Positions 9,224-17,574 of a stretch of 37,024 nt of DNA are shown here, one piece after another (positions within the stretch are counted from its first letter, which is position 1; each line of letters begins with the position of its first letter). This DNA is from Tubiluchus corallicola (taxonomy: Eukaryota; Priapulida; Priapulimorpha; Priapulimorphida; Tubiluchidae). Made by a program: the position numbers and the translations under genes. Under the pieces are notes generated by a model. That model had not been told where the DNA came from and ran no database searches. It saw only the letters and a list, made by a program, of their open reading frames with translations. The DNA is taken from the NCBI GenBank assembly GCA_030141605.1, contig JAQGDQ010002440.1, forward strand, positions 1 to 37,024. Direction: 5' to 3'.

Positions 9224-9629
9224 TTAAATTTTTCCTTGAAATAAATATATTTAACAATAAATATAAGGCAAACGATATTATTACTACCTTTATATTTATG
9301 ATTTTATCAACAATTAAATAATAGTATCCTTGAATCATAACTGTTTGTATTGCTGAAACACTTATTAGGCCAATATTTTCATAGTAGATTACTTTCCCTA
9401 ATAAAATAATTATACAATAATATATTAAAAAAAATATCAATATTGATAAAAATTTTCCGCCACTAAAGAATATAAGTAAGCTTATAATTAATAAATAAAA
9501 TAAAGCTTCATTTTTTTCTTTCCTATATTGCATATATGTAAAATATGTTATTGCAAATATGTTTAATGAGTATTTCAAATTTATACAATTTTCTATAAAT
9601 ATAAAAATAAGCATAACCAAGTTAAACAT
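9198..9629 (-). CDS. Small polytopic membrane protein, probable MreD
   Basis: 143 residues, nearly all hydrophobic, with about five predicted membrane segments and a charged C-terminal tail (SRKNLNEKKERR). I see no catalytic motif. The size, topology and place immediately upstream of, and overlapping, mrdA match the MreD component of the rod-shape elongasome, which is poorly conserved in sequence and usually recognised by context. It carries a strong AGGAG before its ATG. The MreD assignment is therefore an inference from synteny; the alternative is an unrelated membrane protein specific to the lineage. Confidence 0.6.
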   Translation of the reverse strand: MFNLVMLIFIFIENCINLKYSLNIFAITYFTYMQYRKEKNEALFYLLIISLLIFFSGGKFLSILIFFLIYYCIIILLGKVIYYENIGLISVSAIQTVMIQGYYYLIVDKIINIKVVIISFALYLLLNIFISRKNLNEKKERRL

Positions 9630-9644
9630 CTGAAAGCTCCTCTT

Positions 9645-9959
9645 TTACCTATATAGCTCTTCTAAATTATAGTATTCTCTTTTTTCTTTATTAAATATAT
9701 TAACTATAATATCATCGTAATCCATTAGAATCCATTCACCATCTCCATAACCTTCAATTCCTAAATATAATTCATTTAGATCTTCTTTTACTTTATTTTT
9801 TATTTCATCTGCTATTGCTTGTGAGTTTTTTTTAGACATACCTGTACATATTATTATTTCTTCTCCAAATGAAGTTTTTGCACTTATATCTAAAATCACT
9901 ATATCTAGCCCTTTTTTTTCATTTATGCAGGACAAAATAATATTTTTTTTCTTATCCAT
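9645..9959 (-). CDS. rsfS: Ribosome silencing factor RsfS
   Basis: A protein of about 104 residues of the RsfS/Iojap family, which binds ribosomal protein uL14 and blocks subunit joining when nutrients are short. Matching features are the central DIVILDISAKTSFGEEIIICT strand region, the helix SQAIADEIKNKVKE and the hallmark GYGDGEWILMDYDDIIVNIF near the C-terminus. I choose the ATG at 9957-9959; an in-frame TTG one codon upstream is too close to the AGGAGGAG ribosome binding site. It begins only about 9 bases after the LytR_C-domain gene ends and is followed by the MreD-like gene after 15 bases. Confidence 0.93.
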   Translation of the reverse strand: MDKKKNIILSCINEKKGLDIVILDISAKTSFGEEIIICTGMSKKNSQAIADEIKNKVKEDLNELYLGIEGYGDGEWILMDYDDIIVNIFNKEKREYYNLEELYR

Positions 9960-9968
9960 CAACTCCTC

Positions 9969-10940
9969 CTATTCTACCCATATTTTTATAACATCTTGCA
10001 AGCTATTATCTATTTCTAAATTTTCTATTTCTAATATAGATGCTACTTTGTAAGCAGTATATAAATCTTTTGGCGAGTGTGATATGTATGTTTTTTCAAT
10101 TTTTTCCTCAGCATTAGTACTTATGTCTCTATATCCAAAGGTTTTTAGTTCCTTACTAAAAGAATCTGCTGCACTTTTTTCACCAGTTATTTCTATTTTT
10201 ATTAGATTAGAGTTTTCTGATCCTAATATAATTACTGCATCTGCTATTGTAGGTACCTTTAGCTTATCACTTGCCATCTGCCTTATGTATTTTATATCTA
10301 AATTTTCAATGAGTTCTTTTACCTCTTCCTCATTAAGCTTGTTATTCACTATATATGAGAATTCTGATTTCTCTTCATAGTTAGCTGCTGTATATTTATA
10401 AGCATCATTTTTATCATTTAGGCTTTTTCCAACTCTATTTCCATATCCAGATTTTTCACTTCCATTTAGTATATCAACTATATATTTTTTAGTTACTATG
10501 TCAAACGTTTCTTCTTCATAGTATTTTTCTAAAAATAAATCATTTAACTTTGTTGAAGATACTTTTACAACTCCTTCTACATTTTCCACTGGTAACTCAT
10601 ATCTATTATTAAATACTTTATCAGATATTTTATAATATCCTTTATCTAGTTTTACTGGTAAAAAATTATTAATGTTTTCAAATACTTCTTTTTGATTATA
10701 TTGTATCACTTCGTGCAGCTTTTTATCATTTACATTCAAATCATCTGGTATTTTTATTGTTAGCTTCTCCCCATAAACAGCATAAGCACTTTTCCCTATT
10801 ATTGCTAAATGATTTCCCTCTGGATCATTTTCTTTTGGTAAATAATTACTTAAATAAAACAATCCTCCACATAATAAAACTATTTGTATGATAAATTTTA
10901 TATTTAATTTTAATAATCCTTTAGGTTCTTTATTTTTCAT
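9969..10940 (-). CDS. Membrane-anchored protein with two LytR_C-type domains
   Basis: 323 residues. One transmembrane helix follows a basic start (about residues 14-32), leaving a large extracytoplasmic part. Residues of about 150-195 resemble a LytR C-terminal (LytR_C) domain, with DILNGSEKSGYGNRVG matching the usual V-x-V-L-N-G-x-x-x-x-G pattern. The last 85 residues look like a second, more divergent copy (IKIEITGEKSAADSF, then KDLYTAYKVAS and IDNSLQDVIKIWV). There is no LytR-CpsA-Psr catalytic domain, so this is not a wall-polymer ligase. Other LytR_C-only proteins have no settled function. Position between mtaB and rsfS-mreD-mrdA suggests an envelope role. It overlaps the true end of mtaB by 11 bases. 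Confidence 0.72.
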   Translation of the reverse strand: MKNKEPKGLLKLNIKFIIQIVLLCGGLFYLSNYLPKENDPEGNHLAIIGKSAYAVYGEKLTIKIPDDLNVNDKKLHEVIQYNQKEVFENINNFLPVKLDKGYYKISDKVFNNRYELPVENVEGVVKVSSTKLNDLFLEKYYEEETFDIVTKKYIVDILNGSEKSGYGNRVGKSLNDKNDAYKYTAANYEEKSEFSYIVNNKLNEEEVKELIENLDIKYIRQMASDKLKVPTIADAVIILGSENSNLIKIEITGEKSAADSFSKELKTFGYRDISTNAEEKIEKTYISHSPKDLYTAYKVASILEIENLEIDNSLQDVIKIWVE

Positions 10941-12239
10941 TTCCTACTAACATCTCCTTTTCCTTAGTTTTTATAACTACATTTATTACAGTATTTTCTA
11001 CTAATTTGTTTAATTTGCTACTTTTTATTTTTGTTTTAATATAGTTTTCACTATATCCAAATGCATATTTTTCTTTTACATTTTCTATCAATACCTTCAT
11101 TTCATGATTAATATATTTTTCCATTACATTTTCATATGATTTTTTTCTAATTTTTCTAATCTTCTTGCTCTTTCCTTCTTATTGTATTCAGGTACCTGTT
11201 CTTTATAATCCTTTGCTATGGTTTTTTCTCGCTTTGAATATTTAAAGATGTGTATATTTGATAATTTCATTTTTTTTATATTTTCACAGCTTTCTTGAAA
11301 ATCCCCCTCTGTTTCATAAGGAAAACCAACAATTATATCCCCTGTTATTTCCATATTTTTTACTTCTGCTTTTATTTTTAATATATTATTTACAACAAGT
11401 GAGCTGCTATATTTTCTCCCCATTAGCTTAAGTATTTTGTCTGAGCATGCTTGTATTGAAACATGTAGGTGCGGCAATAGTCTTGTATTATTTTTATATA
11501 GTTTTATTAGACTCTCATTTATTACATAAGGATATATTGAACCTAATCTTATTCGTTCTATTTTAGTTCTTTTTAATAAGCTTTTTAGTAGAAAAATTAG
11601 ATCAAAATCTTCTTCTAAATCTTTTCCATAATCAGATATATTTATTCCAATTAAAACTATTTCTTTTGTGTTTACTTCTTCTAACATTTTTACTTCTTTA
11701 ATTATATTTTCAAGTTCTCTACTTCTACTTTTTCCTCTTGCATACGGTATTTTGCAAAAATAACAGTAGTTATCACATCCATCTTGTATTTTTATAAATG
11801 CCCTTGTTTTTTCTTTTAATGAGCTAAAGTTTATTTCATTGTATTTTTTTTCTAAAAATATGCTTTCAAATTTATAATTATAGTTACTCTTCATGTATCT
11901 ATATATTATTTCTAATACTTTACCTTTTGACTTGTTACCTATTATTAAGTCTATTTCTTTTATATCTTTTAGCTCTTTGTGGTTTGTTTCTGCAAAACAC
12001 CCTGTTAAAACTACAATGGCATTTTTATTTAACCTCTTACATCTCCTCAAGATATTTTTTGTTTTTTTGTCTGAAATTTTTGTCACTGTGCATGAATTTA
12101 CAATATATATATCAGCTCTTTCTTGAAAACTTGTTTCTAAATATCCATTTATTAAAAATATATGCTTTATATTTTCTGTTTCATATTGATTTACTTTACA
12201 CCCAAGAGTATAAAAAGCTACCTTATTTCCAAAACTCAT
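10930..12239 (-). CDS. mtaB: tRNA (t6A37) methylthiotransferase MtaB, one frameshift as read
   Basis: Radical-SAM enzyme converting t6A37 of certain tRNAs to ms2t6A37, using two [4Fe-4S] clusters. The MTTase domain carries the three cluster cysteines C14 (TLGCKVNQYE), C50 (NSCTVT) and C81 (TGCFAE). TLGCKVNQYET distinguishes MtaB from MiaB. The radical-SAM domain has C155-x3-C159-x2-C162 (CDNYCYFC). The first frame stops at 11124, but the C-terminal TRAM domain (KYAFGYSENYIKTKI) follows at once in another frame, down to 10930. The shift falls in a run of seven A residues on the coding strand (11140-11146). Restoring a single A gives a protein of normal length, about 435 residues. Slippage on the A run during transcription could also allow some full-length protein. 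It overlaps the rsmE end by 17 bases. Confidence 0.9.
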
Positions 12240-12930
12240 TAGTTATTAACCCTCCTGCAACTATTGCAGCTGTTTCTGCCCTTAATATCCTTTTACCTAA
12301 AGAAATACTTTTACCTCCTCTAAGCTCAATTGTTATAATTTCTTCCTTTGTAAACCCACCTTCTGGTCCTACAAAGTACAATATTTTTTTATGATTTTTT
12401 ATATTTAAATCTCTCATATACTTATGATTTTCATTTTCATTTATCAATATAATTAAATCATACTTACTATAATCGATATCATCTATTTCTATTAAATCAT
12501 TTATAACTGGTATTTTTACTCCTTGGCATTGCTTTAGAGATTCCTTTATCAGCTTTTCCCATCTTTCTTTTTTTTCTTTTAAGTATTTTTTACTTCTTTT
12601 TGTTTTTATTGGTATAATTTTATTTATTCCTAGTTCTGTCAATTTTTGTATCGCTAATTCAAAACTATCTTTATTTAATATTGATAATGCTATATCTAAT
12701 TCTATATCTAATGAGTATCTGTCTGTATACTCTTTCAAAATTTTACAATTTATTTTATTGTTACCTATTTCTTCTATTTCTAAGATATATTCTGTTTTGC
12801 CATCAACTCCTCTAATTTTTTCCCCTTTTTTTACTCTAAATGAGTTTTTTAAATGATTTATTTCATCTTTATCATCTAAAGTTAGTTTATTTTTTTCCAC
12901 AAAAACATTGGTCAAAAATGTAGTTATCAT
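12223..12930 (-). CDS. rsmE: 16S rRNA (uracil1498-N3)-methyltransferase RsmE
   Basis: SPOUT-class methyltransferase that makes m3U1498 in the 30S decoding region. 235 residues. The N-terminal PUA-like part contains the HLKNSFRVKKGEKI motif. The C-terminal trefoil-knot domain has KLTELGINKIIPIKTKRS, the SLKQCQG helix, then the SAM-binding knot with FVGPEGGFTKEE, the SLGKRILRAETA signature and a terminal AAIVAGG. Translation probably starts at the ATG at 12928-12930, only a base after the Rrf2 stop codon, and with little of its own ribosome binding site, so it is likely translationally coupled. mtaB starts inside its 3' end. Confidence 0.95.
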   Translation of the reverse strand: MITTFLTNVFVEKNKLTLDDKDEINHLKNSFRVKKGEKIRGVDGKTEYILEIEEIGNNKINCKILKEYTDRYSLDIELDIALSILNKDSFELAIQKLTELGINKIIPIKTKRSKKYLKEKKERWEKLIKESLKQCQGVKIPVINDLIEIDDIDYSKYDLIILINENENHKYMRDLNIKNHKKILYFVGPEGGFTKEEIITIELRGGKSISLGKRILRAETAAIVAGGLITNEFWK

Positions 12931-12931
12931 C

Positions 12932-13351
12932 TCAGCACACCAAGTTCCTGTCTAGAATTATATCCTCTAGTGTGTAGCTCTCTAAAACATCCTTTACTGC
13001 ACTATTCATTTTGCTCCATAAACATCTATTATGACAAACCTCATAAGGGCACTGATCTTCTTCTTGGTTACATTTCAATATTTTATCTTTATCATCTTCT
13101 AGTATGTTATATATTTTTATCAAAGGTACCTCTTTAGGTTCTATATTAAGCCTATATCCTCCCTTAGGACCACGCTTTCCTTCAATTATTTTTTCATTTT
13201 TTAATCTAAAAAGTATTTGCTCTAAATATTGAATTGATATTTTTTCTTCTTCTGCAATATCTCTAATTTTCGTAAGTTCCCCCTTTTTTTTCGCATCAGC
13301 TATATATAAAAGCGCTTTTAAACCATACCTTATTTTTGAGTTTACTTTCAT
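12932..13351 (-). CDS. Rrf2-family transcriptional regulator with four conserved cysteines
   Basis: 139 residues. An N-terminal winged helix-turn-helix begins with the family lead [13 protein letters not shown], followed by [18 protein letters not shown] and the wing GPKGGYRL (about 61-68). The C-terminal half holds C94, C101, C106 and C110, spaced C-x6-C-x4-C-x3-C. IscR, NsrR and RsrR use three cysteines there plus another ligand for a [2Fe-2S] or [4Fe-4S] cluster, so an iron-sulphur sensor is plausible, but the sensed signal cannot be read from the sequence. There is no iscS or iscU next to it. The gene overlaps ruvB by four bases (ATGA), so it may autoregulate this long operon. Regulatory target is unknown. 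Confidence 0.87.
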   Translation of the reverse strand: MKVNSKIRYGLKALLYIADAKKKGELTKIRDIAEEEKISIQYLEQILFRLKNEKIIEGKRGPKGGYRLNIEPKEVPLIKIYNILEDDKDKILKCNQEEDQCPYEVCHNRCLWSKMNSAVKDVLESYTLEDIILDRNLVC

Positions 13352-14352
13352 AATAATGTCCCTTCTATAATATTTAAATGTTCAAATGCAAGTTTTGTTG
13401 CAACTCTTCCTCTATTAGTTCGTTTTATAAAACCCATTTTAACTAAATAAGGTTCGTATACTTCCTCTAAAGTTTTTTTATCTTCTCCAAGCAATAAAGA
13501 TAAAGTTTCTATTCCTACAGGTCCTCCTGAATATTTTTCAATAATTGATTTAAGAAATTCTCTATCTAAGTCATCTAGTCCATATTCGTCTACACCTAAT
13601 AAATTCAAAGCTTCTATAGCTATATTTTTAGTTATAACACCCTCTCCTCTTATTTCTGCATAGTCCCTAACTCTTTTTAAGAACCTATTTGCTATTCTAG
13701 GTGTCCCTCTACTTCTGTTTGAGATTTCTAAAGCACCTTTTTCTTCTATTTTCACATTTAGTATACTACTTCCCCTTTTTAATATTTTTATAAGATCTTT
13801 TTCTGTATAATAGTCCATCCTGTGCGACATTCCAAATCTATCTCTAAGGGGTGAGCTTAAAAGGCCTGCTTTTGTTGTTGCTCCTATTAATGTGAAGCTT
13901 GGAAGCTCTATTCTAATTGATTTAGCAGTTGGGCCTTTCCCTATCATTATATCTAGTTCTTTATCTTCCATAGCTGGATATAGTATTTCTTCTACATTTG
14001 TGTTTAATCTATGTATTTCATCTATAAAAAGTATATCATTTTCTTCTAGTGAAGTTATTATTGCTGCTAAATCTCCTGCTCTATCAATTATAGGTCCTGA
14101 AGTTACTTTAATATTTACATTCATCTCATTTGCTATCACACTTGCAAGTGTTGTTTTTCCAAGGCCAGGAGGTCCATATAGTAATATATGGTCTATTGCC
14201 TCTTGTCTCCTTTTAGCTGCTTCAATAAATATTTTTATTTTTTCTTTCAACTTGTCTTGTCCAATGTATTCTACAAATTTTGATGGTCTCAATCTTTTTT
14301 GTACATCGTATTCATTTTTTAGCTCGTTAGCCGAAAGAATCCTATCTTGCAT
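13348..14352 (-). CDS. ruvB: Holliday junction branch-migration ATPase RuvB
   Basis: Hexameric AAA+ motor that drives Holliday junction migration with RuvA. 334 residues, the normal size. The N-terminal [12 protein letters not shown] is typical. Walker A is [11 protein letters not shown] (60-70), Walker B is FIDEIHRLN (109-117), sensor 1 is [19 protein letters not shown] and sensor 2 lies in [19 protein letters not shown]-terminal winged helix ends the protein ([10 protein letters not shown], then [16 protein letters not shown]). A GAGAGG element 5-10 bases upstream supports the ATG at 14350-14352. It is the first gene of the 14-kb leftward train. ruvA and ruvC are not in the window. Confidence 0.97.
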   Translation of the reverse strand: MQDRILSANELKNEYDVQKRLRPSKFVEYIGQDKLKEKIKIFIEAAKRRQEAIDHILLYGPPGLGKTTLASVIANEMNVNIKVTSGPIIDRAGDLAAIITSLEENDILFIDEIHRLNTNVEEILYPAMEDKELDIMIGKGPTAKSIRIELPSFTLIGATTKAGLLSSPLRDRFGMSHRMDYYTEKDLIKILKRGSSILNVKIEEKGALEISNRSRGTPRIANRFLKRVRDYAEIRGEGVITKNIAIEALNLLGVDEYGLDDLDREFLKSIIEKYSGGPVGIETLSLLLGEDKKTLEEVYEPYLVKMGFIKRTNRGRVATKLAFEHLNIIEGTLL

Positions 14353-14851
14353 TTTTACCTCTCATCACACACAAATTATAAATATCTAAATTATGATATC
14401 ACAAAATTATTATTATTTCAATGATAACTATCGTATTAATAGCAACTATATATTGAAAATAGATTAAAATTAACAAAATAGCTTTTACTGTATTAATTTA
14501 CACATGTTTAAACTAAAATCATTGTTACTTCAGTTTAAGATAATTTCACTAGATACATAAAAGTGAAGTACATTTTATAAAATATTTCAATAATAGTTTA
14601 TAGAGTATAAATGATAATTAAAGAAAGAAGTTGATTATCGTAAAACAATACAAATAATGTACTAAAAAATAATAACAACATAAAAAATAAAAATTTTATT
14701 TTAACTACATAGTATAAATAATATATTCAAATAGATTTAATCATTATTAATATGTTTTCAAAAAAAAATGCCAATATTACTATTGACATAATATAATTAT
14801 ATTATATAACAACTCATTTTGTTTTTTTAACTATTTTAAAAAAATATTTTT
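14353..14851. other. 499-base AT-rich intergenic region
   Basis: No credible coding frame or RNA gene was seen. It separates two leftward units. The ruvB end holds the candidate promoter described separately. The other end follows the GDYXXLXY gene and has only a weak A/T hairpin (14833-14851) that could act as a terminator. A plus-strand TTGACA...TATAAC pair at 14783-14810 is treated as a finding. Confidence 0.6.
14375..14404 (-). promoter_or_regulatory. Candidate sigma-70-type promoter of the ruvB operon
   Basis: On the minus strand a perfect TATAAT (14375-14380) is preceded at 18 bases by TTGTGA (14399-14404), four of six matches to TTGACA. The predicted start of transcription is about 15-20 bases before the ruvB start codon. 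It is the only good element found upstream of the train, although AT-rich DNA offers many chance matches. Confidence 0.5.
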
Positions 14852-15400
14852 TTACTCATGGATATTCATTAAGTATTCATAAACTTGTACGCCATTAATA
14901 TACAAATCCTCTATGATTATGTTTCCATTTCTAAGCTTAGCCAACAAATATGCATTTTCAAAGTGTTTTTTGTCTCTAAAGGCATTTTCAGCATCCTTAG
15001 AAAACTTTTCATTAATGAAAAACTTATTTACATTGAGGTCAATATAAAAAAAATCATTACTATGCACATTAATATCCTTTGAATTTACTTTTAAATAAGC
15101 TTTGTCTATAGGTTTTAAATCACTTACACTAATAAAGTTCATATATCCAGCATTAGATTTTTCTACAGTAACAAATAATTTTTTAGAGCTTTCACCAATA
15201 GAAGTGGCTGGTACTAAAGTATCTATTGTTTTAAGTCTTAAATACGAACCTCTAAAGGGGTCATACGGATCATAAAGTTCAACATTTATCTTATACTCCT
15301 CTCCCCTTTTTACAATAATTTCATTTTTAAAAATAAAACATAAAATTATAATAATATGCGCTGTAAATAGAATTAATGTTCTTTTTTTTATTTTACTCAC
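14852..15400 (-). CDS. GDYXXLXY-family membrane-anchored protein
   Basis: 182 residues: a single N-terminal membrane helix (about 8-24), then an extracytoplasmic domain. The region PYDPFRGSYLRLKT corresponds to the family motif GDYXXLXY, here degenerate (GSYLRLKT). Further family features are a central strand set, the stretch KFFINEKFSKDAENAF and the C-terminal NAYLLAKLRNGNIIIEDLYINGVQV. The family is usually encoded next to a DUF2157 membrane protein, exactly as here, where the two genes overlap by four bases. The function of the pair is not known. Its immediate neighbour, a small 4-TM protein gene, is probably co-transcribed. Confidence 0.78.
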   Translation of the reverse strand: MSKIKKRTLILFTAHIIIILCFIFKNEIIVKRGEEYKINVELYDPYDPFRGSYLRLKTIDTLVPATSIGESSKKLFVTVEKSNAGYMNFISVSDLKPIDKAYLKVNSKDINVHSNDFFYIDLNVNKFFINEKFSKDAENAFRDKKHFENAYLLAKLRNGNIIIEDLYINGVQVYEYLMNIHE

Positions 15401-16749
15401 TTTTCCACCTTTTTTAATGAAAAATTTAATAGTAAAAGAAAAATACCAAATATAACAAATGTACTTCCTCTTGCAATTAATGGTAAATTAAAATCTATAA
15501 ATTTAAAAAAAATAATTATAATCATGAGAAAAACGCCTAAATTTAACTTACTTATATCCTTATTTATAGCTCCTCTAATGATTATATCTATACCAATTAT
15601 TAAAAAGTAAGTTATATAAATAAATGAAAAAATGCTCCATAGTAAAACATTTTCATTATAATTCGACCCAATAATAAAAATTAAAATACTAATTATAGGA
15701 AAAATAAAATACAAGATATTTTGTATTTTATTTTCTCTATCAGATCTTACAATTTTTAAGCCTAAAACAATAGATAATATAAAAAATGTCATGAGTAAGA
15801 CATAGTCAATAATTCCCCATAGTTTATTAAATCTATGCTCATCTCTCATGTAACTAAATCCTATTTCAGAAAAAAAGTAGTCATAAGTTAATAAAAAAGA
15901 TAAAACTATAACTCCATATTCTCCTATTTTCAAAAAAGGGTTATTTAATTTACTATGAATTTTATAATTACTATTTTTCAATAAGTTTTTTTTATCACTT
16001 AATAAACTATATAATGGATAATAATTTTTCCCTATAAAATAAAACATGGATAACAACGATGCGTATATAGGTATCCATATTCCAGGTATAACTTTCTCTA
16101 AAGATATACCTATTCCTGCAACCAGCCCTAGTGACACAATCCAAGAAGCAAGAATATGCTTTTTACTTTCATTTTTCATAAACAGAATAGGCATAACATA
16201 TGCAATTAAAATCCAATACAAAGGAGAAAAACCTCTTTCACTTTGAGAATATATAGTCCAGAAGGTTATAAGAAATATATAAATCATAATACTACCAAGA
16301 GAATCAGATAAATAAATAATAGGAGCTATTAATGCTATCCAAATTAATAAAAAACTGCCTATATCTCCTGAAACATTATATATTTGTGATATAAGAGATA
16401 TAGAGACTCCTATTGTAAAACTTAAAAACACTGCTGAAAATTCCCTCCATGAACTACTTTTATAATTTTTATAACTATAGTAATATAAAAGCTGCCCTAG
16501 TAAAACTAAAAATACACAGAAAGTCAGTTTTAAATATTTTGAGATATTAAACCAATTATAAGCAACTAAAAGTATAAGCCCTAAACCTATAAATACAGCA
16601 GCAATAGTACTAATAATTACAAAAGTTCTATTTTGATTTTTCGAAGAATTGCTTGAATTATAATATTTCTCTATATTCTTGCACGTTTCAACACTTATAA
16701 TATTTTTAGAAAGTAGTTCTTCTAAATCTTTTGAGATAGAATTTTTCAT
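15397..16749 (-). CDS. DUF2157 polytopic membrane protein
   Basis: 450 residues. An N-terminal soluble stretch of about 45 residues (KDLEELLSKNIISVETCKNIEKYY, read as a short helical domain) is followed by about 12 hydrophobic segments. The opening is typical of DUF2157, where a helical domain precedes a set of transmembrane helices. No catalytic motif was recognised. The pairing with a GDYXXLXY protein, joined by a four-base overlap, is a known co-occurrence and strengthens both calls. AGGAG lies about 8 bases before the ATG. It may be a subunit of an envelope complex, but nothing in the sequence identifies a substrate. Confidence 0.78.
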   Translation of the reverse strand: MKNSISKDLEELLSKNIISVETCKNIEKYYNSSNSSKNQNRTFVIISTIAAVFIGLGLILLVAYNWFNISKYLKLTFCVFLVLLGQLLYYYSYKNYKSSSWREFSAVFLSFTIGVSISLISQIYNVSGDIGSFLLIWIALIAPIIYLSDSLGSIMIYIFLITFWTIYSQSERGFSPLYWILIAYVMPILFMKNESKKHILASWIVSLGLVAGIGISLEKVIPGIWIPIYASLLSMFYFIGKNYYPLYSLLSDKKNLLKNSNYKIHSKLNNPFLKIGEYGVIVLSFLLTYDYFFSEIGFSYMRDEHRFNKLWGIIDYVLLMTFFILSIVLGLKIVRSDRENKIQNILYFIFPIISILIFIIGSNYNENVLLWSIFSFIYITYFLIIGIDIIIRGAINKDISKLNLGVFLMIIIIFFKFIDFNLPLIARGSTFVIFGIFLLLLNFSLKKVEK

Positions 16750-16800
16750 AATAATCTCCTATTTAATAGCATCTCTATAAATAAAAAATTAAACAATTTC

Positions 16801-17181
16801 TTATTTATCTATTTTTGAATTCATAAAAATTGTAATACTCTTAGAAAAAATAAGATTTATAAATAAAAATATATATATAATCAAAAATATTCCTAATAGC
16901 AAAATAGCTATAATTGGTATAGTCTGTATAAGTTTAATTATTACAAACAGTATTAATAAAGCTGCTATTAAGCTAAAAATTCCTAGTGTATATCTAGCCC
17001 ATTTATGTCCCTTGTATAAAAATATACATAAGATTGTCGTAAGAAATAGCCTAGCAAAATCTTCTATTCTAAGAATCCCTTTGGTTTTATAAATAACTAA
17101 AAAACTTAATACACCCATGATAAGCGTAATGCATGTAATACTTATTAATAAGATTTTACCCCTTTTTATTTTTTCATCCAT
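16801..17181 (-). CDS. Small 4-TM membrane protein of unknown function
   Basis: 126 residues with four predicted transmembrane helices and basic termini. The loop between helices 2 and 3 reads LYKGHKWARYTLGI, a pattern seen in several small uncharacterised bacterial membrane proteins. I cannot assign a family function. GGAG upstream of the ATG makes translation credible. It is 51 bases before the DUF2157 gene on the same strand, so it probably heads that three-gene operon. Confidence 0.65.
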   Translation of the reverse strand: MDEKIKRGKILLISITCITLIMGVLSFLVIYKTKGILRIEDFARLFLTTILCIFLYKGHKWARYTLGIFSLIAALLILFVIIKLIQTIPIIAILLLGIFLIIYIFLFINLIFSKSITIFMNSKIDK

Positions 17182-17574
17182 AACTATTCTCCTTCAAATT
17201 ATGTAGCTTTATTTAAAATACGTATAAATACTTTATTTATCATTATTTATTGTGCACTCAATGCTAAAGAAAGTAGAACATTTAATATTGCATATTATAC
17301 ATGATTTTTTATTATTTTGTAACCTAAACATCAATAATATTTATAGGTAAATAATATATTTTGTTATATTTCAATAACACTTTAATAAACTAACTTACCT
17401 ATTAGTAAAATTAGCTTTATTTAGTTAAATAACACCTCTTTAAATATTTCAATTAAATAAGTTAATGGAAAAAACTTTAAAATTAAGTAAAAATACTGTT
17501 TACGTATTTACTAAAATTTTGATATAATATTTTGTATAATAAAGTTAAAAAATTTTATAAAGGAGATGAAAGTT
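17182..17574. other. 393-base AT-rich divergent intergenic region
   Basis: It lies between the start of the leftward 4-TM gene and the start of the rightward nitroreductase-like gene, so it should hold two divergent promoters. The rightward one is described separately. On the left side I could not pin a convincing pair of hexamers. No coding frame or structured RNA was seen. Confidence 0.6.
17499..17528 (+). promoter_or_regulatory. Candidate promoter with extended -10 for the nitroreductase-like gene
   Basis: TTTACG (17499-17504), an 18-base spacer and TATAAT (17523-17528), with TGA immediately before it giving the extended -10 form TGATATAAT. The predicted transcript start is about 40 bases before the start codon, and AGGAG follows at 17561-17565. 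Confidence 0.6.

Noticed and set aside
10930-11124. A separate 64-residue gene downstream of mtaB
   Set aside because: Its sequence (KYAFGYSENYIKTKI) is the TRAM-domain end of MtaB, cut off by the shift at 11140-11146.
13892-14389. A 165-residue plus-strand open frame opposite ruvB
   Set aside because: It mirrors RuvB codons, has no ribosome binding site and no family motif; RuvB is certain.
14353-14851. CRISPR array or tRNA in the larger intergenic spaces
   Set aside because: No regularly spaced repeats and no cloverleaf pattern were seen in any of the four gaps over 300 bases.
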